DNA of 64,000 nt, from positions 72,359 to 136,358 of the forward strand of contig SVII01000001.1 of assembly GCA_015069605.1 (NCBI GenBank). The letters are read 5' to 3'. The number at the start of each line of letters is the position of its first letter. Positions within the stretch are counted from its first letter, which is position 1. Source of the stretch: Clostridiales bacterium. Lineage in GTDB: Bacteria; Bacillota; Clostridia; Christensenellales; Borkfalkiaceae. Position numbers and translations under genes: made by a program. The notes below the pieces were generated by a model. It was given only the letters and a program-made list of their open reading frames with translations. It was not told the origin of the DNA and did not search any database. Below, piece by piece: positions 1 to 10,693 of this stretch.

Positions 1-169
1 TTGTAAACGTCACCGCCAAAATCTCGTCTACGTTACAGCCCGATTTGATCAACCGTATAATTTTTTCAATCATGACCGTCGTTTTACCGCTGCCAGCAGA
101 GGCTGAAACGATCGTTCTGCCTTCCGCTTCAATCGCTGCACGTTGTTCCGCAGTAAATCTATCGCTCAT
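1..169 (-). CDS. addA: ATP-dependent helicase/nuclease subunit A, N-terminus (partial, runs off window)
   Basis: Minus-strand translation from ATG at 169 reads MSDRFTAEQRAAIEAEGRTIVSASAGSGKTTVMIEKII..., a UvrD-type Walker A; GAGGAGGTG Shine-Dalgarno; directly downstream of addB. Confidence 0.85.
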   Translation of the reverse strand, partial: MSDRFTAEQRAAIEAEGRTIVSASAGSGKTTVMIEKIIRLIKSGCNVDEILAVTFT

Positions 170-221
170 TTCCACACCTCCTCACCGCCAAATTTTATCA
201 TTTGTTGCATACCTGCCCCTA

Positions 222-3200
222 TCATTTCTCGCTCCCTTCTCGTTTTTCACGAGCAATTTGCGCAATCGCCTTGGGGGTGATATCTTTCTCTTTTCTTATC
301 GCAAAGCAGTCCGCATTAAACCCGCACATACCGCCGTATTTACAATAAGCGCAGCTCCCTTCATACGGCGAAGGTGCGATATATCCTTCTTGGAGTTCCT
401 TACAGCCTTGACGGGCTACGTGTACGGAATAGTCCAAGAAATCTCGGAACGTTTCCTCATCCATTACCCTTGATGACCTCGAATTGTTTTTCAAAGACGC
501 AGGGAAATAATCACTCTTTTTATCCACGGGCAGATACCGATCCCCGCAAAGCAACGCGTCCTCGTCACCGTTCAAAAAGCCTTGCATACGGAATTTTCCT
601 TCCATTCCATCGCTATATGAAACGGATGCAGGGAAGTAAAACACCCCAGCAGGTACGCGTTCACCCTTGAGTTCGGACATATACAACTGCATTTGCATCT
701 TTCTGCCCGTATAATAGGACGCCGCGGTATCGTCAATCGAACCCGTCTTGTAATCGATTACGCGGACGTATTTTTTCGAGCCGTCCACTCGATCCACTTT
801 ACCGTGGAAATATTCCCCCACAATCGTCTTTTCAGTGGCTTCCACTTTAAAATCAGAGTTTTTTATCTGTTGATATGCCGCCACAGCAACGTCCGCACCC
901 TCTTTTAAGAGTTTTTCAGAAAAATACAAACCCGACGCCGTATCCTGCTGCATTGCATACACCGATTTTTTTAAAATTTCCGCGCCGATGGTCGTTGCCA
1001 GCACACGCATTTCTTCTTCTGTCGCGATCTCGTCCGCAACCACCGTCGTTCTTTCCAACAATTCGTGAATAAAGTTTCCCGTATCCACTGCTAGCACCGC
1101 CGCCTCTTCGCGTTCTTTTAATTTTAAACCGCGTTCCACGAAGTGTTTAAACGGGCAAGAAAAATAATTCTCCAACGCCGTCGGGGAGATTTTCCCATTT
1201 TTAAAAAACAGCTCTTCCCCACGTTCAACGCATACCTGCCCCTCATATTCCGCCAAATAATCGTCTTTTTCCTGCACGCCCAGCTTGTCCAAAGCAGAAA
1301 ACAAAGACGAATATTCAAACCGCGTATCCTCACGCTTGGTTTCATACTCATTCTTCTCTATCAAAAGCTGACGGACTGCAGGTGCAAGTGCCGAGCATTT
1401 ATAGGCAAATTCCTGTGGCGAAGTCTTTTTCTTCCGCAAAAGTTTCCCGCCCGTTTCCTCGCAAAACAGTCTATCTAAATAACGGAAGATTTCACTCAGG
1501 GAAGGTTCACTGCCATCCGCCGCCAAAGGATAGGATAAATACAACCCGTCTGTAAACGAACATAAATTCAAACAAACGCTTTCGCGGCTGCGGAGATTGA
1601 CTTCGGCAACCGTAGGTTCTAATATCGCTTTGACATCTTTCAAACGCGCGATTTCCTTGTCGGAAATAATCGCCGTATCCGTTGCATTTGCAGGCACGGA
1701 TTCCGTCATCCCCAACGCAAAAACCGTATGCAATTTTTCAATACGGCTGTTCGTAATATCCCCCACGAACACCGCGTCCGTCTTTAACGGTATCAAGGAA
1801 ATTTCCGTCGCTTCCAAACCGCTGCCAAGCACCGTTTCAAACTCTCCAACCGTCATTTCTATATCGCCCGTTAGAAATTCCGCCTCAAAAAGCACGCGCT
1901 CTAACGCTTTATAAATCTGTGAAAGATAGCTTTTTTGTGCTACGTCGTCAATCGAGTCTTCCAAAGCTGCCAGCCGTTCTCTCGCCGAAAAATCATTTAA
2001 AATTTTCAGCACTGCTTGGCAGTATTCTCGACCCGTCCCCTTTGCTTTGATGTTTTCAGTCGCCAAAAGCATACGTTGACGACCGCTTTCAAGCGCCACG
2101 ATATCATAGATACTTTCTACCGCTTCGCCCGTCTTAATCGCACGTTTCGCGCCACCGCGATAGTTGGCAAATTTCAATAAATAATTGCGGTATTCGTCGC
2201 TTTCCCCGAAGAAGTAGTTTTGTGCTAACGATTGCGTGGCAATCGGTGAAAACCGTTCTCTGACACAACGAAAACAATCCAGCAAAAACGTGCTTAACGG
2301 ATGCTGTTTTAAAGATTTTTTCTCATCTATAAAATAAGGAATCCCATATTCCCCCAACGCCTTTCTAATGGCAAGCGAATACTCTTTTACCGTCGGCGTA
2401 AAAATAGCAAAATCACGATAACGTAAGCTTGAATTTTCCGACATGATACGCTTGATTTGCGTAGCCACGTATTCTGATTCCGCCGTTTTATCTTCCGCCT
2501 CGAAAATGTGGATATTTTCTGTTGGCATTTTCTCCTGCGCCGAGCGTTCGGGATCAAACAATCCCCTACGCAACACTTCCGCTTCGCCACTGAGCGGCGT
2601 TCCCACGTCGCGAAGCTTTACCTTTCCGTATTCTTCGCATACTTTAACGAAAGTCTTTACACCGCTATTCGCATAAATTTCCTCTTCGCCTGAACAAAAA
2701 ATCCCGATCACGTTTTTGGCGGTTTCCAGCGTCGCGCGAATGGTTTGCGCCGCCTGCGCGGTGAAGGACGTAAAACATAAAAAGAATACGTTGACGTCTT
2801 TTAAATCCTCCCGACTTCTGATCTCGTCGGGCAATAAGGACAAATATTTGCTTTCGTCAATCAACGCGCGCTCGCTTAAAAATTCCGTATAGTTTTCGTA
2901 AATTGCCGCAAGATCGGCAACCTTCTTTTTTAACATATCATCGGGAAGCAAATCCAAACTTTCCCGCAATAACTCAGGAGTAATTTCGGATGCGGAAAAT
3001 TGCGCTAATGTTTCGTAAATGCATTTTGCGTTATTCCCAATCCCCGTCGCCGTCGTAAAACATTGCAACTTCTCCTCACGTTGCAAACGAGTCATCACTT
3101 CGCCAACCGCCATTACTGAGCCTTGTTTACTGACCGTATGGCATTCCGTTTTTAAAAATCGCGCAAACGTGGATACAGACGATAAAAACGTACCGCCCGT

Positions 3201-3350
3201 TTTGTTTACAAGAGCCCGCTCGGCAAGAAGTGTCAAACGATCTTCGCAAAAAATTAAATTTTTCTGCCCCAACTGCTCGTACGCCGCGGCATATTCAGCC
3301 ATCACTTCCATACATTGTGACAACGTGTAGGCTTTTAAGACTGTATTCAT
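222..3350 (-). CDS. addB: ATP-dependent helicase/deoxyribonuclease subunit B
   Basis: Long ORF with C-terminal PD-(D/E)XK region (VRVIDYKTGS) and Cys cluster (C..YC.YGGMCGFN); start MNTVLKAYTLSQ with AGGAGA upstream; adjacent to addA. Confidence 0.85.
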   Translation of the reverse strand: MNTVLKAYTLSQCMEVMAEYAAAYEQLGQKNLIFCEDRLTLLAERALVNKTGGTFLSSVSTFARFLKTECHTVSKQGSVMAVGEVMTRLQREEKLQCFTTATGIGNNAKCIYETLAQFSASEITPELLRESLDLLPDDMLKKKVADLAAIYENYTEFLSERALIDESKYLSLLPDEIRSREDLKDVNVFFLCFTSFTAQAAQTIRATLETAKNVIGIFCSGEEEIYANSGVKTFVKVCEEYGKVKLRDVGTPLSGEAEVLRRGLFDPERSAQEKMPTENIHIFEAEDKTAESEYVATQIKRIMSENSSLRYRDFAIFTPTVKEYSLAIRKALGEYGIPYFIDEKKSLKQHPLSTFLLDCFRCVRERFSPIATQSLAQNYFFGESDEYRNYLLKFANYRGGAKRAIKTGEAVESIYDIVALESGRQRMLLATENIKAKGTGREYCQAVLKILNDFSARERLAALEDSIDDVAQKSYLSQIYKALERVLFEAEFLTGDIEMTVGEFETVLGSGLEATEISLIPLKTDAVFVGDITNSRIEKLHTVFALGMTESVPANATDTAIISDKEIARLKDVKAILEPTVAEVNLRSRESVCLNLCSFTDGLYLSYPLAADGSEPSLSEIFRYLDRLFCEETGGKLLRKKKTSPQEFAYKCSALAPAVRQLLIEKNEYETKREDTRFEYSSLFSALDKLGVQEKDDYLAEYEGQVCVERGEELFFKNGKISPTALENYFSCPFKHFVERGLKLKEREEAAVLAVDTGNFIHELLERTTVVADEIATEEEMRVLATTIGAEILKKSVYAMQQDTASGLYFSEKLLKEGADVAVAAYQQIKNSDFKVEATEKTIVGEYFHGKVDRVDGSKKYVRVIDYKTGSIDDTAASYYTGRKMQMQLYMSELKGERVPAGVFYFPASVSYSDGMEGKFRMQGFLNGDEDALLCGDRYLPVDKKSDYFPASLKNNSRSSRVMDEETFRDFLDYSVHVARQGCKELQEGYIAPSPYEGSCAYCKYGGMCGFNADCFAIRKEKDITPKAIAQIAREKREGSEK

Positions 3351-3468
3351 TGTCCGTCTCCTTTGCCGATTTTTCGACCAAAACTTTCGTATAACTCTAT
3401 TATAGCATACTCTATGGGAAATTTTCAGCTTTTTTTCACAATTATTTTTTGTAAATCTCAATTTTGTT

Positions 3469-3497
3469 TTTACAATTTAAAAATTATGTGTTATAAT
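3469..3497 (+). promoter_or_regulatory. sigma-A-type promoter (TTTACA-N17-TATAAT)
   Basis: Hexamers at 3469-3474 and 3492-3497 with 17-bp spacing, upstream of the 330-aa lipoprotein ORF. Confidence 0.7.
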
Positions 3498-3571
3498 AAT
3501 AGTATCGATTGTAAAAAACTATTACACAGTGCAACTTTCTAGATCGTTTGGGAGTTTGCGCGGAGACGTTT

Positions 3572-4540
3572 ATGAAATTCAAAAAAATTATCCCTATAAC
3601 CGCTTTGGCGTTAAGCGCGATTTTCCTTTCCGCTTGTACGCAAAACAATAACAAAGTAGTTTTCAGCGACTACTGGGCAAAGGACGCTACCTTGACGGTG
3701 GATTCCATTTCGGAAACGTTGGAATACGACGTGACGACAGACAAAGCAGAATTGCAAGCGCAAAACTACTTCTTCTCCTATTCCAATGGTAAATACACGA
3801 CTAGCCTTTCCACGGAAGTTTCTGAGGAAGGCAAGACTGTTTACGTTTTGGAAAGTACGTTGACCATCGACGTCACCTACCGCTACGGCGTACAGGCTGA
3901 AAAGACGTTCAACGACCGCGTGTATTCTCGCGTGAAATTCCACAAAGCCGCAAACGCTTTGCAACCCATTTCTTCCCATAAGGAAGTCAAGAGCACAACG
4001 CCCGCCAACAACGAAGCAGTGTCTTTAGAAAGTTGCTATCTGCAATATGATTATACGATGGACGTTACGTACTCGGGTACGGACGTAAAATCGGTAATGG
4101 TAGAAAACAAAGAAGGTTCGACTCTTTCCGAAAACACGTATTCGATTGACAATGAAAAATACACTTACCTCGACAACGAACAGCTGTTATTCGCCCTGCG
4201 CGGAGTAAAGCCCACGGCAAATGGTTCGAACACTTTTCTTGTGTATAACCCGTTTTTGAACGCGGCACAAAAAGTGAAAGCGACGTACAGCGCGGCAACG
4301 GGCGCGGACACCAATTTTGCCATCGACGGTGTTACAGGCAAACAAACGGTGCAGTATATTCCCGTCAAAATCGAACTGGACGAAAAGAACCCTGGGCAAG
4401 CGCAAACAGCATGGATTGCAGAAACGACGGATTCCACAAATAATAAATACCGCAATGTAATGTTGCGCTTGGAAACCCCTCTTTCGTACGGTTATGGCAC
4501 GTTGATTTATACGTTGAAAAACGCAAACTTCTCCAAATAA
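3572..4540 (+). CDS. putative lipoprotein of unknown function
   Basis: Signal peptide with lipobox (MKFKKIIPITALALSAIFLSAC). Confidence 0.7.
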   Translation: MKFKKIIPITALALSAIFLSACTQNNNKVVFSDYWAKDATLTVDSISETLEYDVTTDKAELQAQNYFFSYSNGKYTTSLSTEVSEEGKTVYVLESTLTIDVTYRYGVQAEKTFNDRVYSRVKFHKAANALQPISSHKEVKSTTPANNEAVSLESCYLQYDYTMDVTYSGTDVKSVMVENKEGSTLSENTYSIDNEKYTYLDNEQLLFALRGVKPTANGSNTFLVYNPFLNAAQKVKATYSAATGADTNFAIDGVTGKQTVQYIPVKIELDEKNPGQAQTAWIAETTDSTNNKYRNVMLRLETPLSYGYGTLIYTLKNANFSK

Positions 4541-4547
4541 TAAATAC

Positions 4548-4577
4548 TCCCTCGGAAATTCCGAGGGATTTTTCTTT
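4548..4577 (+). terminator. rho-independent terminator
   Basis: CCCTCGGAATTCCGAGGG-type hairpin (ctccctcggaaattccgaggg) followed by atttttctttg. Confidence 0.8.
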
Positions 4578-4667
4578 GTTTATTTACTATTTTTGCCGTT
4601 TGAATACAGTCTTCTCCACCGCCTTGCACGCTTTGTGCTATATATGTGTATCAGTCTAACAACTCTT

Positions 4668-5984
4668 TCAATCCTTTTTTATCAACGCGATATACAGCGT
4701 TTGTTTCGTATCCACCGTCACTTTGACTTTCTCGGAAAGTTCTATGCCGCAAACCACGTACACTTCCCCACTGTCCTTTTCTGCAATTAACGGCAAATAT
4801 GCGCGCTCTTGTACGGGCGTCTTTTTTTCATTGAAAAACTTTTTCAATGATTTCCTACCACCCCCGAACCGTTCAATCTCGTCACCTTCTTGACGGAAAC
4901 GAAATACGCAATTTTCGGGCAATTTTTCCTCGTCAACCTTTAACACCGGATATTCAAATTGTTCCAAAACAGGTTCTTGCAAAAACACTTTCACCTCATA
5001 CCTGCCCACATCAAAGCCCTTTTCGTCAAACGGTTTTTCTTGCGGCTTTTCCTCAAAAATTTCCTGCGTTTTTCGATAGAACAAAATACCCTTTTGCGTT
5101 TTTTCTGCAAGCACGCCTTGTGGTAAACAAAGCACCGAGCCGCGCTCGGAATGTTGTAAAGCAAACACGCCGTCCAAATGCGCCGCCGTATAATCCTTTT
5201 CAATCCCCAACGCTTTCATTGCCAACAAACAGGCGCGTGTAAAAAGCGGTTTTTTCTCGCAAAACGCTACCAAAAATCCGTCCTTTTCTTGCGACAACAA
5301 CGAGCGGCTGTATTCATATAACAACTCGTCATCTTCCGCAGCCCGAGCCGCAAACTTCACTAAATTTTCCGCAGCGCCCTCCACCGCTTTTTCCAAAGCA
5401 GGCAACACGTTTAAGCGCAACTTATTCCGCGTAGCGTCCATTTCATAATTCGTTTGATCGACGCAATAAGAGAGCCCGTTTTTCGCGGCGTATTCTTCAA
5501 TTTCCAACCTTGACCAACTTAAAAAAGGCCGCAAAAAACTTCCGTTCATCTCGGACATGCCCCTTGCGCCCGACAAAGAAGATCCGCGCGACAAGCGAAA
5601 CAGTACCGTTTCCGCCTCATCGTTTTTATGGTGCGCCAAAGCGATAAAATCCGTTTTATTTTCCGAAATCAAAGCCGCAAAACTTTCATATCGAAAATCC
5701 CGCGCTGCTGTTTCCAAACTCATCTTTTTTTGCCTTGCCCGCGCAGGACAATCTTCGAAAAAGGTGTACAGCGGTACGTCCCATTCCTTGCAAATTCTCT
5801 CGACAAACTTCGCGTCGGAAATACTCTCTTCCCCTCGAATGCCGTGTTCACAATGCACCGCACAAACCGCGTATCCGCACTCCTTTTCACGACTTTTTAA
5901 ATAATGCAAAAGCGCTGTCGAGTCCACTCCACCCGACGTCGCTACGCATATCCTTTTGTCTTTGAATTTACTAAGATCTAACAT
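4668..5984 (-). CDS. tilS: tRNA(Ile)-lysidine synthetase
   Basis: N-terminal ATSGGVDSTALLH PP-loop, TilS-like length and C-terminal domain. Confidence 0.9.
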   Translation of the reverse strand: MLDLSKFKDKRICVATSGGVDSTALLHYLKSREKECGYAVCAVHCEHGIRGEESISDAKFVERICKEWDVPLYTFFEDCPARARQKKMSLETAARDFRYESFAALISENKTDFIALAHHKNDEAETVLFRLSRGSSLSGARGMSEMNGSFLRPFLSWSRLEIEEYAAKNGLSYCVDQTNYEMDATRNKLRLNVLPALEKAVEGAAENLVKFAARAAEDDELLYEYSRSLLSQEKDGFLVAFCEKKPLFTRACLLAMKALGIEKDYTAAHLDGVFALQHSERGSVLCLPQGVLAEKTQKGILFYRKTQEIFEEKPQEKPFDEKGFDVGRYEVKVFLQEPVLEQFEYPVLKVDEEKLPENCVFRFRQEGDEIERFGGGRKSLKKFFNEKKTPVQERAYLPLIAEKDSGEVYVVCGIELSEKVKVTVDTKQTLYIALIKKD

Positions 5985-6004
5985 AGATATTCATTTCCGT
6001 TAAA

Positions 6005-7435
6005 TTATTCCGCTTCCGTTTCCACAGTTTCCTCTTGCGTGCAACCTACTTTTACTTTACGTTTAAAAATTTTGGAACGGAACAAAATCACGTTCATCAC
6101 CGCAAAGAATGCAAACAAGATGATCCACGTCAGCATCGGTTCTTTAGGGGCGAGCGTCGCCAACAGCATCAATGGGAAACCAAATACGATTGCAGGTAAC
6201 GTTTGATACACGAGATTGTCCGACGCAGGCGTTTTAAATTCGCCGTCCAATTCACGGAGCAAAATGATACCCGTACTTGCCGTACCCGTCAACATACCAT
6301 ACATCGCCAAGAACTGTTCTTCGGCGTATTCGCCAAACAGCGTTTTTGCTACGAATTGATTATAGATATACGTAATCACCAAGCCAACCGCGCCGAGGAT
6401 CAACAAAATCCACCAATACTGTTTCAAAAGATCTAAACGAATTGCCGCAACGCCCGCTACGACCATGATATCGAAACAGAACCCGCTGATACGATTCATC
6501 AAGAAATTGTTTACGTATTGTCTATGTATGATATTTTTCTTATGAAAAAATTGTACGATTCCCTTGAATGCCGTCGCAATCATAACACCGAACAAAAAGT
6601 TGAACCCATAAATTACCGAACGCATCCCCGGCAAAATTTCACCCAAGCCAAGCATCAAAAGATACGCCACTACGTACACAATCGCCACAAATGCAAACTG
6701 CACCGTCAATTTATCAATACTCCCATTCATAGGAATTTCGTTAGAACCCTGCACGTTCTCACTCGACAGCGCGCCTTCGCTTTCGCCAAGCGATACAATT
6801 TCACGTTTGCGTTTTAAAATATTCATATAGATAACGCCACCGATACTTGCGCTCAAAAAGCCGAGTGCCGCAATCGTCAAGCCAAAACTTCTGCCGCCGA
6901 CAAAGCCGTAATCGGTTTCGTAAATATTGCCGTAATTGAGTGCTTGTCCCGTACCTTGCCCGAACCCAAACGGCAACAACACGCCCGCCGCAGGGAAGAA
7001 ATCGGTGACGACAAGCGCCAAAAGCATCGTAATTCCAAGCCCAAACACCGCCTGCAATAAATACGTTGCAACCGTCGTCACACCCGAATCAAACACTTCC
7101 ACCGCGCGTTTTTTCGTCAATTTTTTATTCGAAATTTTCAACGCCGAAGCGATAAACCCAAGCCCCAGCATATGATAGGTGATGACTTCCATCGTCGCCA
7201 TACCATTGTAACCAAAAAACGAAGTGTTAAACATCAAATCGCCCGTAATCGCCTGATACACCGTTGAAATGACGAGCAAAATCGTCCCACCCAACACAGA
7301 CGTTGGAATTAAGGATTTTTTTAAAAAAGTAATTGATCTTTTGAGCATATTTGCTACGACAAGGCTCAGCAGCAACACGCCTATGAGGTTGATCAACCCC
7401 CAAACGCTAGATTCCCAAAAATTTATCATCTTCAC
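6005..7435 (-). CDS. sodium:glutamate symporter-like (GltS family) membrane protein
   Basis: Multi-TM protein with GQGTGQALNYG and GTGTASTG-like (GMLTGTASTGIILLRE) repeats typical of GltS-like transporters. Confidence 0.65.
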   Translation of the reverse strand: MKMINFWESSVWGLINLIGVLLLSLVVANMLKRSITFLKKSLIPTSVLGGTILLVISTVYQAITGDLMFNTSFFGYNGMATMEVITYHMLGLGFIASALKISNKKLTKKRAVEVFDSGVTTVATYLLQAVFGLGITMLLALVVTDFFPAAGVLLPFGFGQGTGQALNYGNIYETDYGFVGGRSFGLTIAALGFLSASIGGVIYMNILKRKREIVSLGESEGALSSENVQGSNEIPMNGSIDKLTVQFAFVAIVYVVAYLLMLGLGEILPGMRSVIYGFNFLFGVMIATAFKGIVQFFHKKNIIHRQYVNNFLMNRISGFCFDIMVVAGVAAIRLDLLKQYWWILLILGAVGLVITYIYNQFVAKTLFGEYAEEQFLAMYGMLTGTASTGIILLRELDGEFKTPASDNLVYQTLPAIVFGFPLMLLATLAPKEPMLTWIILFAFFAVMNVILFRSKIFKRKVKVGCTQEETVETEAE

Positions 7436-8630
7436 CGCTCTCCTGATTTATTTTCCGATAATAAAGATTCATATATTTCAAAGCGTTAAAATGTTTATCT
7501 CCTTTGAGCTGATAAATCTTATCCCCGAAATAAATATTTAATTTATTTCTGCCCAGCACCGTAATAACGTGTGTGTCTTTAAAGGGCATTTCAATTTTCT
7601 CTTTGTCCGTAATAAGCGTCAAACGGTCTTGATACAACGACACTTTCGCGCTCTTTGCCATACGTTTTTTCTTCTTGTATAAAACGACTTCAAACAGCTT
7701 GGTTTCGTCTTCGTAAATGGGTTTATCCCCAAATTGCGAAAGGTCTAAATTGCTGACGTATTCGCATTGATAATCATACCATTCCGTCGTGAAACGAAAA
7801 GGAAAATCACAGTTTACCCCTTGCAATTCCTTGGTAGGCAAATAACGAATTTTCTTGCCGCAACGTTTACATTCGATGATATCCTTTTCACTGTGGAAGA
7901 TGGAAAGTCCGCAATCGGGACAAACGTACATAGCTCTGTCTAAATATTCCGCAGCGCGTTTGTGACGGTATTCGCCGTCCACACAGCCCTCGTCCACGTA
8001 CAAGCCTTCTTCAATGACCGCCAACAATTCCTCGTCGGTCATATTTTTATATTCCTCAGGCTCGATCACTTTGGATACGTACGTACGCATTTTCCCTTTA
8101 CGCACTGTATCCGACCAGCGCGGTTGCACACCGTAACCACCTTCGATACGGAATAACGCAAGCGGCAATTTCAATACGCGCACAAACCCCACGATTGCCG
8201 ATTTCATATACCCCGTTTTTCCGCTATACGTTCTGTTGCCTTCGGGCGCAAGCGCAATCGTACCGCCTTCTTTGGCTACGCGCATACACGTACGCACCGC
8301 CCCAATATCCGTTGCTTGCTTTTTAATCGGAATGGGAGCAACCGCCCAACGCAACAACTTGGATATAAAACCGTTGGAGAACAAATCCTCACTGGCTACG
8401 TAATACACGGGGCCTTTGAACGCCAGACCGATAAAGAATTGGTCGAATGCCGTCTGATGATTCATAACGATACAATACTGTCTACCGTTTTGTTCCTTAA
8501 ACCTCTCGATTTTTACGTGATATTTTAAAGTTATGTAAGGGCGCAACACCAAGGATGCCAGACTGCTAATGATCCTATGACGGAGCTTCACCCATTTTTG
8601 CCGTTTTTGCGTCTTCTGTTTTTTTGCCAT
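7407..8630 (-). CDS. 1-acyl-sn-glycerol-3-phosphate acyltransferase-like protein with C-terminal zinc-ribbon-like extension
   Basis: MNHQTAFDQFF (NHX4D) and APEGNRTYSG motifs; CPDCGLS...CKRCGKK. Confidence 0.75.
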   Translation of the reverse strand: MAKKQKTQKRQKWVKLRHRIISSLASLVLRPYITLKYHVKIERFKEQNGRQYCIVMNHQTAFDQFFIGLAFKGPVYYVASEDLFSNGFISKLLRWAVAPIPIKKQATDIGAVRTCMRVAKEGGTIALAPEGNRTYSGKTGYMKSAIVGFVRVLKLPLALFRIEGGYGVQPRWSDTVRKGKMRTYVSKVIEPEEYKNMTDEELLAVIEEGLYVDEGCVDGEYRHKRAAEYLDRAMYVCPDCGLSIFHSEKDIIECKRCGKKIRYLPTKELQGVNCDFPFRFTTEWYDYQCEYVSNLDLSQFGDKPIYEDETKLFEVVLYKKKKRMAKSAKVSLYQDRLTLITDKEKIEMPFKDTHVITVLGRNKLNIYFGDKIYQLKGDKHFNALKYMNLYYRKINQESGEDDKFLGI

Positions 8631-8708
8631 TCTTACCTCATTTTTTGTTCTTATAGAACAAACTCTTATTTTTATTATACCTTAAAAAAATCTCCTTTGC
8701 AAACAAAA

Positions 8709-8736
8709 ACCCCCACTTTTCCAAAAAAGTGGGGTA
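8709..8736 (-). terminator. rho-independent terminator downstream of the ABC permease
   Basis: ccccacttttccaaaaaagtgggg hairpin; minus strand continues into GGTTTTTGTTT. Confidence 0.75.
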
Positions 8737-8753
8737 AGTTTATGTAAATTATA

Positions 8754-9815
8754 TTACAATAATGCCTCGATTGTCGCAAACATCTGCTCAGGCGGGTTGA
8801 CAATCGGCGGTTGCGTCCATTCCGTCAACAGTCCTAAAAACATTCCTAAAATGATACTTCCTGCGATCATCACCCAGTATTTCCAAGAAAAACCGAACTT
8901 ATTTCGATACACGATTGTCACCACGATTGCCGCTACGATAATCAAAATGTAATCAAGCAACGCGCCGTACGTATTCGTACCCATAATCAATGCCGTGTAC
9001 AAAGGAATCAGCAATTTATACCCAAACCAAGTGTCGGAAATTTGTTCCGCGTTTTCACCCTTTTCAAAGCGGAGCAGATAAAACAACAGCGCGTACGCCG
9101 CTACCCCAAAAACGGGTGGCACAACAAACATCCAAGCGTTCCATTGTGGACTGTCGTCCATATTGCGAATGAGATATTCCATAAACCGACCGAAATTTGA
9201 AATCGGGCCAAACGTCATAAAACTTTCACTAACATAAAAAGAAATACTCTGATGAATCACCATTTCAATATATGCAAGCCCCAACACACCGATAAAGGCG
9301 TACCCGATCATAAATACGATCCCGTCCCAAATACGGTTCGCACGAGTATAGACGAACGCATTGACGCCAAACAGCAACACCGCATACACGACAAGCCCGA
9401 AATATGCAGGCACGTACCAACCCATATCGTAAGGGTTATTCGGCCGAACAAGCAACGCTAAAAATCCCGTCCAATACGCAATCGTAAACGGCGCAAGAAT
9501 TAAAAACAAGCCTACCAGGGTCTTGATGAAATACAATTTCTCCTTTCGCAACGGCAAGGAATAGTAAGCATCCACCCCCCGTTTATTCATCTTAAACGAA
9601 TAGGTAAAAAGGGGTACGATAAAGGTCAACAAAATGAGTTCCGTCACCAAAAACATTAAGTTGGGTGAATAAACGATTTCACGATATTCGTATTCATACT
9701 CCCAAGTCATCGTCAGTGTGGATACGTTGGCAACGTAGGGAATGGCAATAATCCCCGTCAGCAATACAAATAGCCACAAATTCTTTTTTAATTCGTATTT
9801 GAGATATTTGATCAT
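8754..9815 (-). CDS. ABC transporter permease (YtrC/ABC-2-like)
   Basis: Multi-TM ORF overlapping the start region of an ABC ATPase; GntR-ATPase-permease operon. Confidence 0.7.
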   Translation of the reverse strand: MIKYLKYELKKNLWLFVLLTGIIAIPYVANVSTLTMTWEYEYEYREIVYSPNLMFLVTELILLTFIVPLFTYSFKMNKRGVDAYYSLPLRKEKLYFIKTLVGLFLILAPFTIAYWTGFLALLVRPNNPYDMGWYVPAYFGLVVYAVLLFGVNAFVYTRANRIWDGIVFMIGYAFIGVLGLAYIEMVIHQSISFYVSESFMTFGPISNFGRFMEYLIRNMDDSPQWNAWMFVVPPVFGVAAYALLFYLLRFEKGENAEQISDTWFGYKLLIPLYTALIMGTNTYGALLDYILIIVAAIVVTIVYRNKFGFSWKYWVMIAGSIILGMFLGLLTEWTQPPIVNPPEQMFATIEALL

Positions 9816-10693
9816 TGTAAATACCCCCTTGATTCCACTTCCCCGATAAACAGCTCTTCAAAATCCACTTCAATTTCTTCCACGAACAAAGGATTTTTCT
9901 CCCAAATCGCTTTTTCTAATTCTCCTGAATCTCCTTTGGCGATCAAACGCACCACTTTTCCTGTTTTGGTGAACGACATACAAGGGAAAGAAAAATCTTC
10001 CGCCGTAATCTCCGCATCAAACGCCGCTTGGAATTTATGCAATTTTGCCAAATCGTTTTCCAAATCCCCCGAACAAGTGATATCACCGTGATCCAAAATC
10101 CCGTAACTGTCGCACACGTCCTCTAATTCACGCAAAGAATGGCTTGAAATAATCACCGTCGTGCCCTTTTCTTCCACAAGCTCGACAAGTCCTTTCTTAA
10201 ACACCATACGAGCCAAGGGATCCAGCCCGTCAAACGCTTCGTCTAAAAGCAAATATTTCGGTGCGATTGCAAGCGCAAGCGCTACGAACACCTGCCGTTT
10301 CATGCCCTTGGAAAAATTGCGAATGGGCGCTTTTGCATTGAGTTTAAATTTATCTAAATAGGTGGCAAACACCTTTTCGTCGAAATTATACGCCGCTTGG
10401 TACATTTGCGCTAACGCATTCGCGGACACGTTAAAGGTATAAAACGGATCGTCGGGCAGGAAAAACATCTGCCGTTTTGCCTTCTCATTTTCATATACGT
10501 CCTCGCCGTCAACGCATACCTGCCCCCCTTCTCCGCGCAAAACCCCCGAAATCAAACGAAGCAGCGTGGACTTACCCGCGCCATTAATCCCTACAAGTCC
10601 AAATACCGTTCCGTCGGGGATCGTCAAATTGACTTCTTTTAATACCTCTTTTTTATCTTCGTAACTTTTCGTTAGATTTTTTATCTCAATCAT
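9812..10693 (-). CDS. ABC transporter ATP-binding protein
   Basis: GINGAGKSTLLR Walker A, FSKGMKRQ signature, LLLDEAFDGLD Walker B. Confidence 0.9.
   Translation of the reverse strand: MIEIKNLTKSYEDKKEVLKEVNLTIPDGTVFGLVGINGAGKSTLLRLISGVLRGEGGQVCVDGEDVYENEKAKRQMFFLPDDPFYTFNVSANALAQMYQAAYNFDEKVFATYLDKFKLNAKAPIRNFSKGMKRQVFVALALAIAPKYLLLDEAFDGLDPLARMVFKKGLVELVEEKGTTVIISSHSLRELEDVCDSYGILDHGDITCSGDLENDLAKLHKFQAAFDAEITAEDFSFPCMSFTKTGKVVRLIAKGDSGELEKAIWEKNPLFVEEIEVDFEELFIGEVESRGYLQ

Noticed and set aside
649-663. gcaggtacgcgttca in opposite orientation as a true motif copy
   Set aside because: Encodes a plausible conserved ERVPAGVFY segment of AddB; kept only as a weak variant
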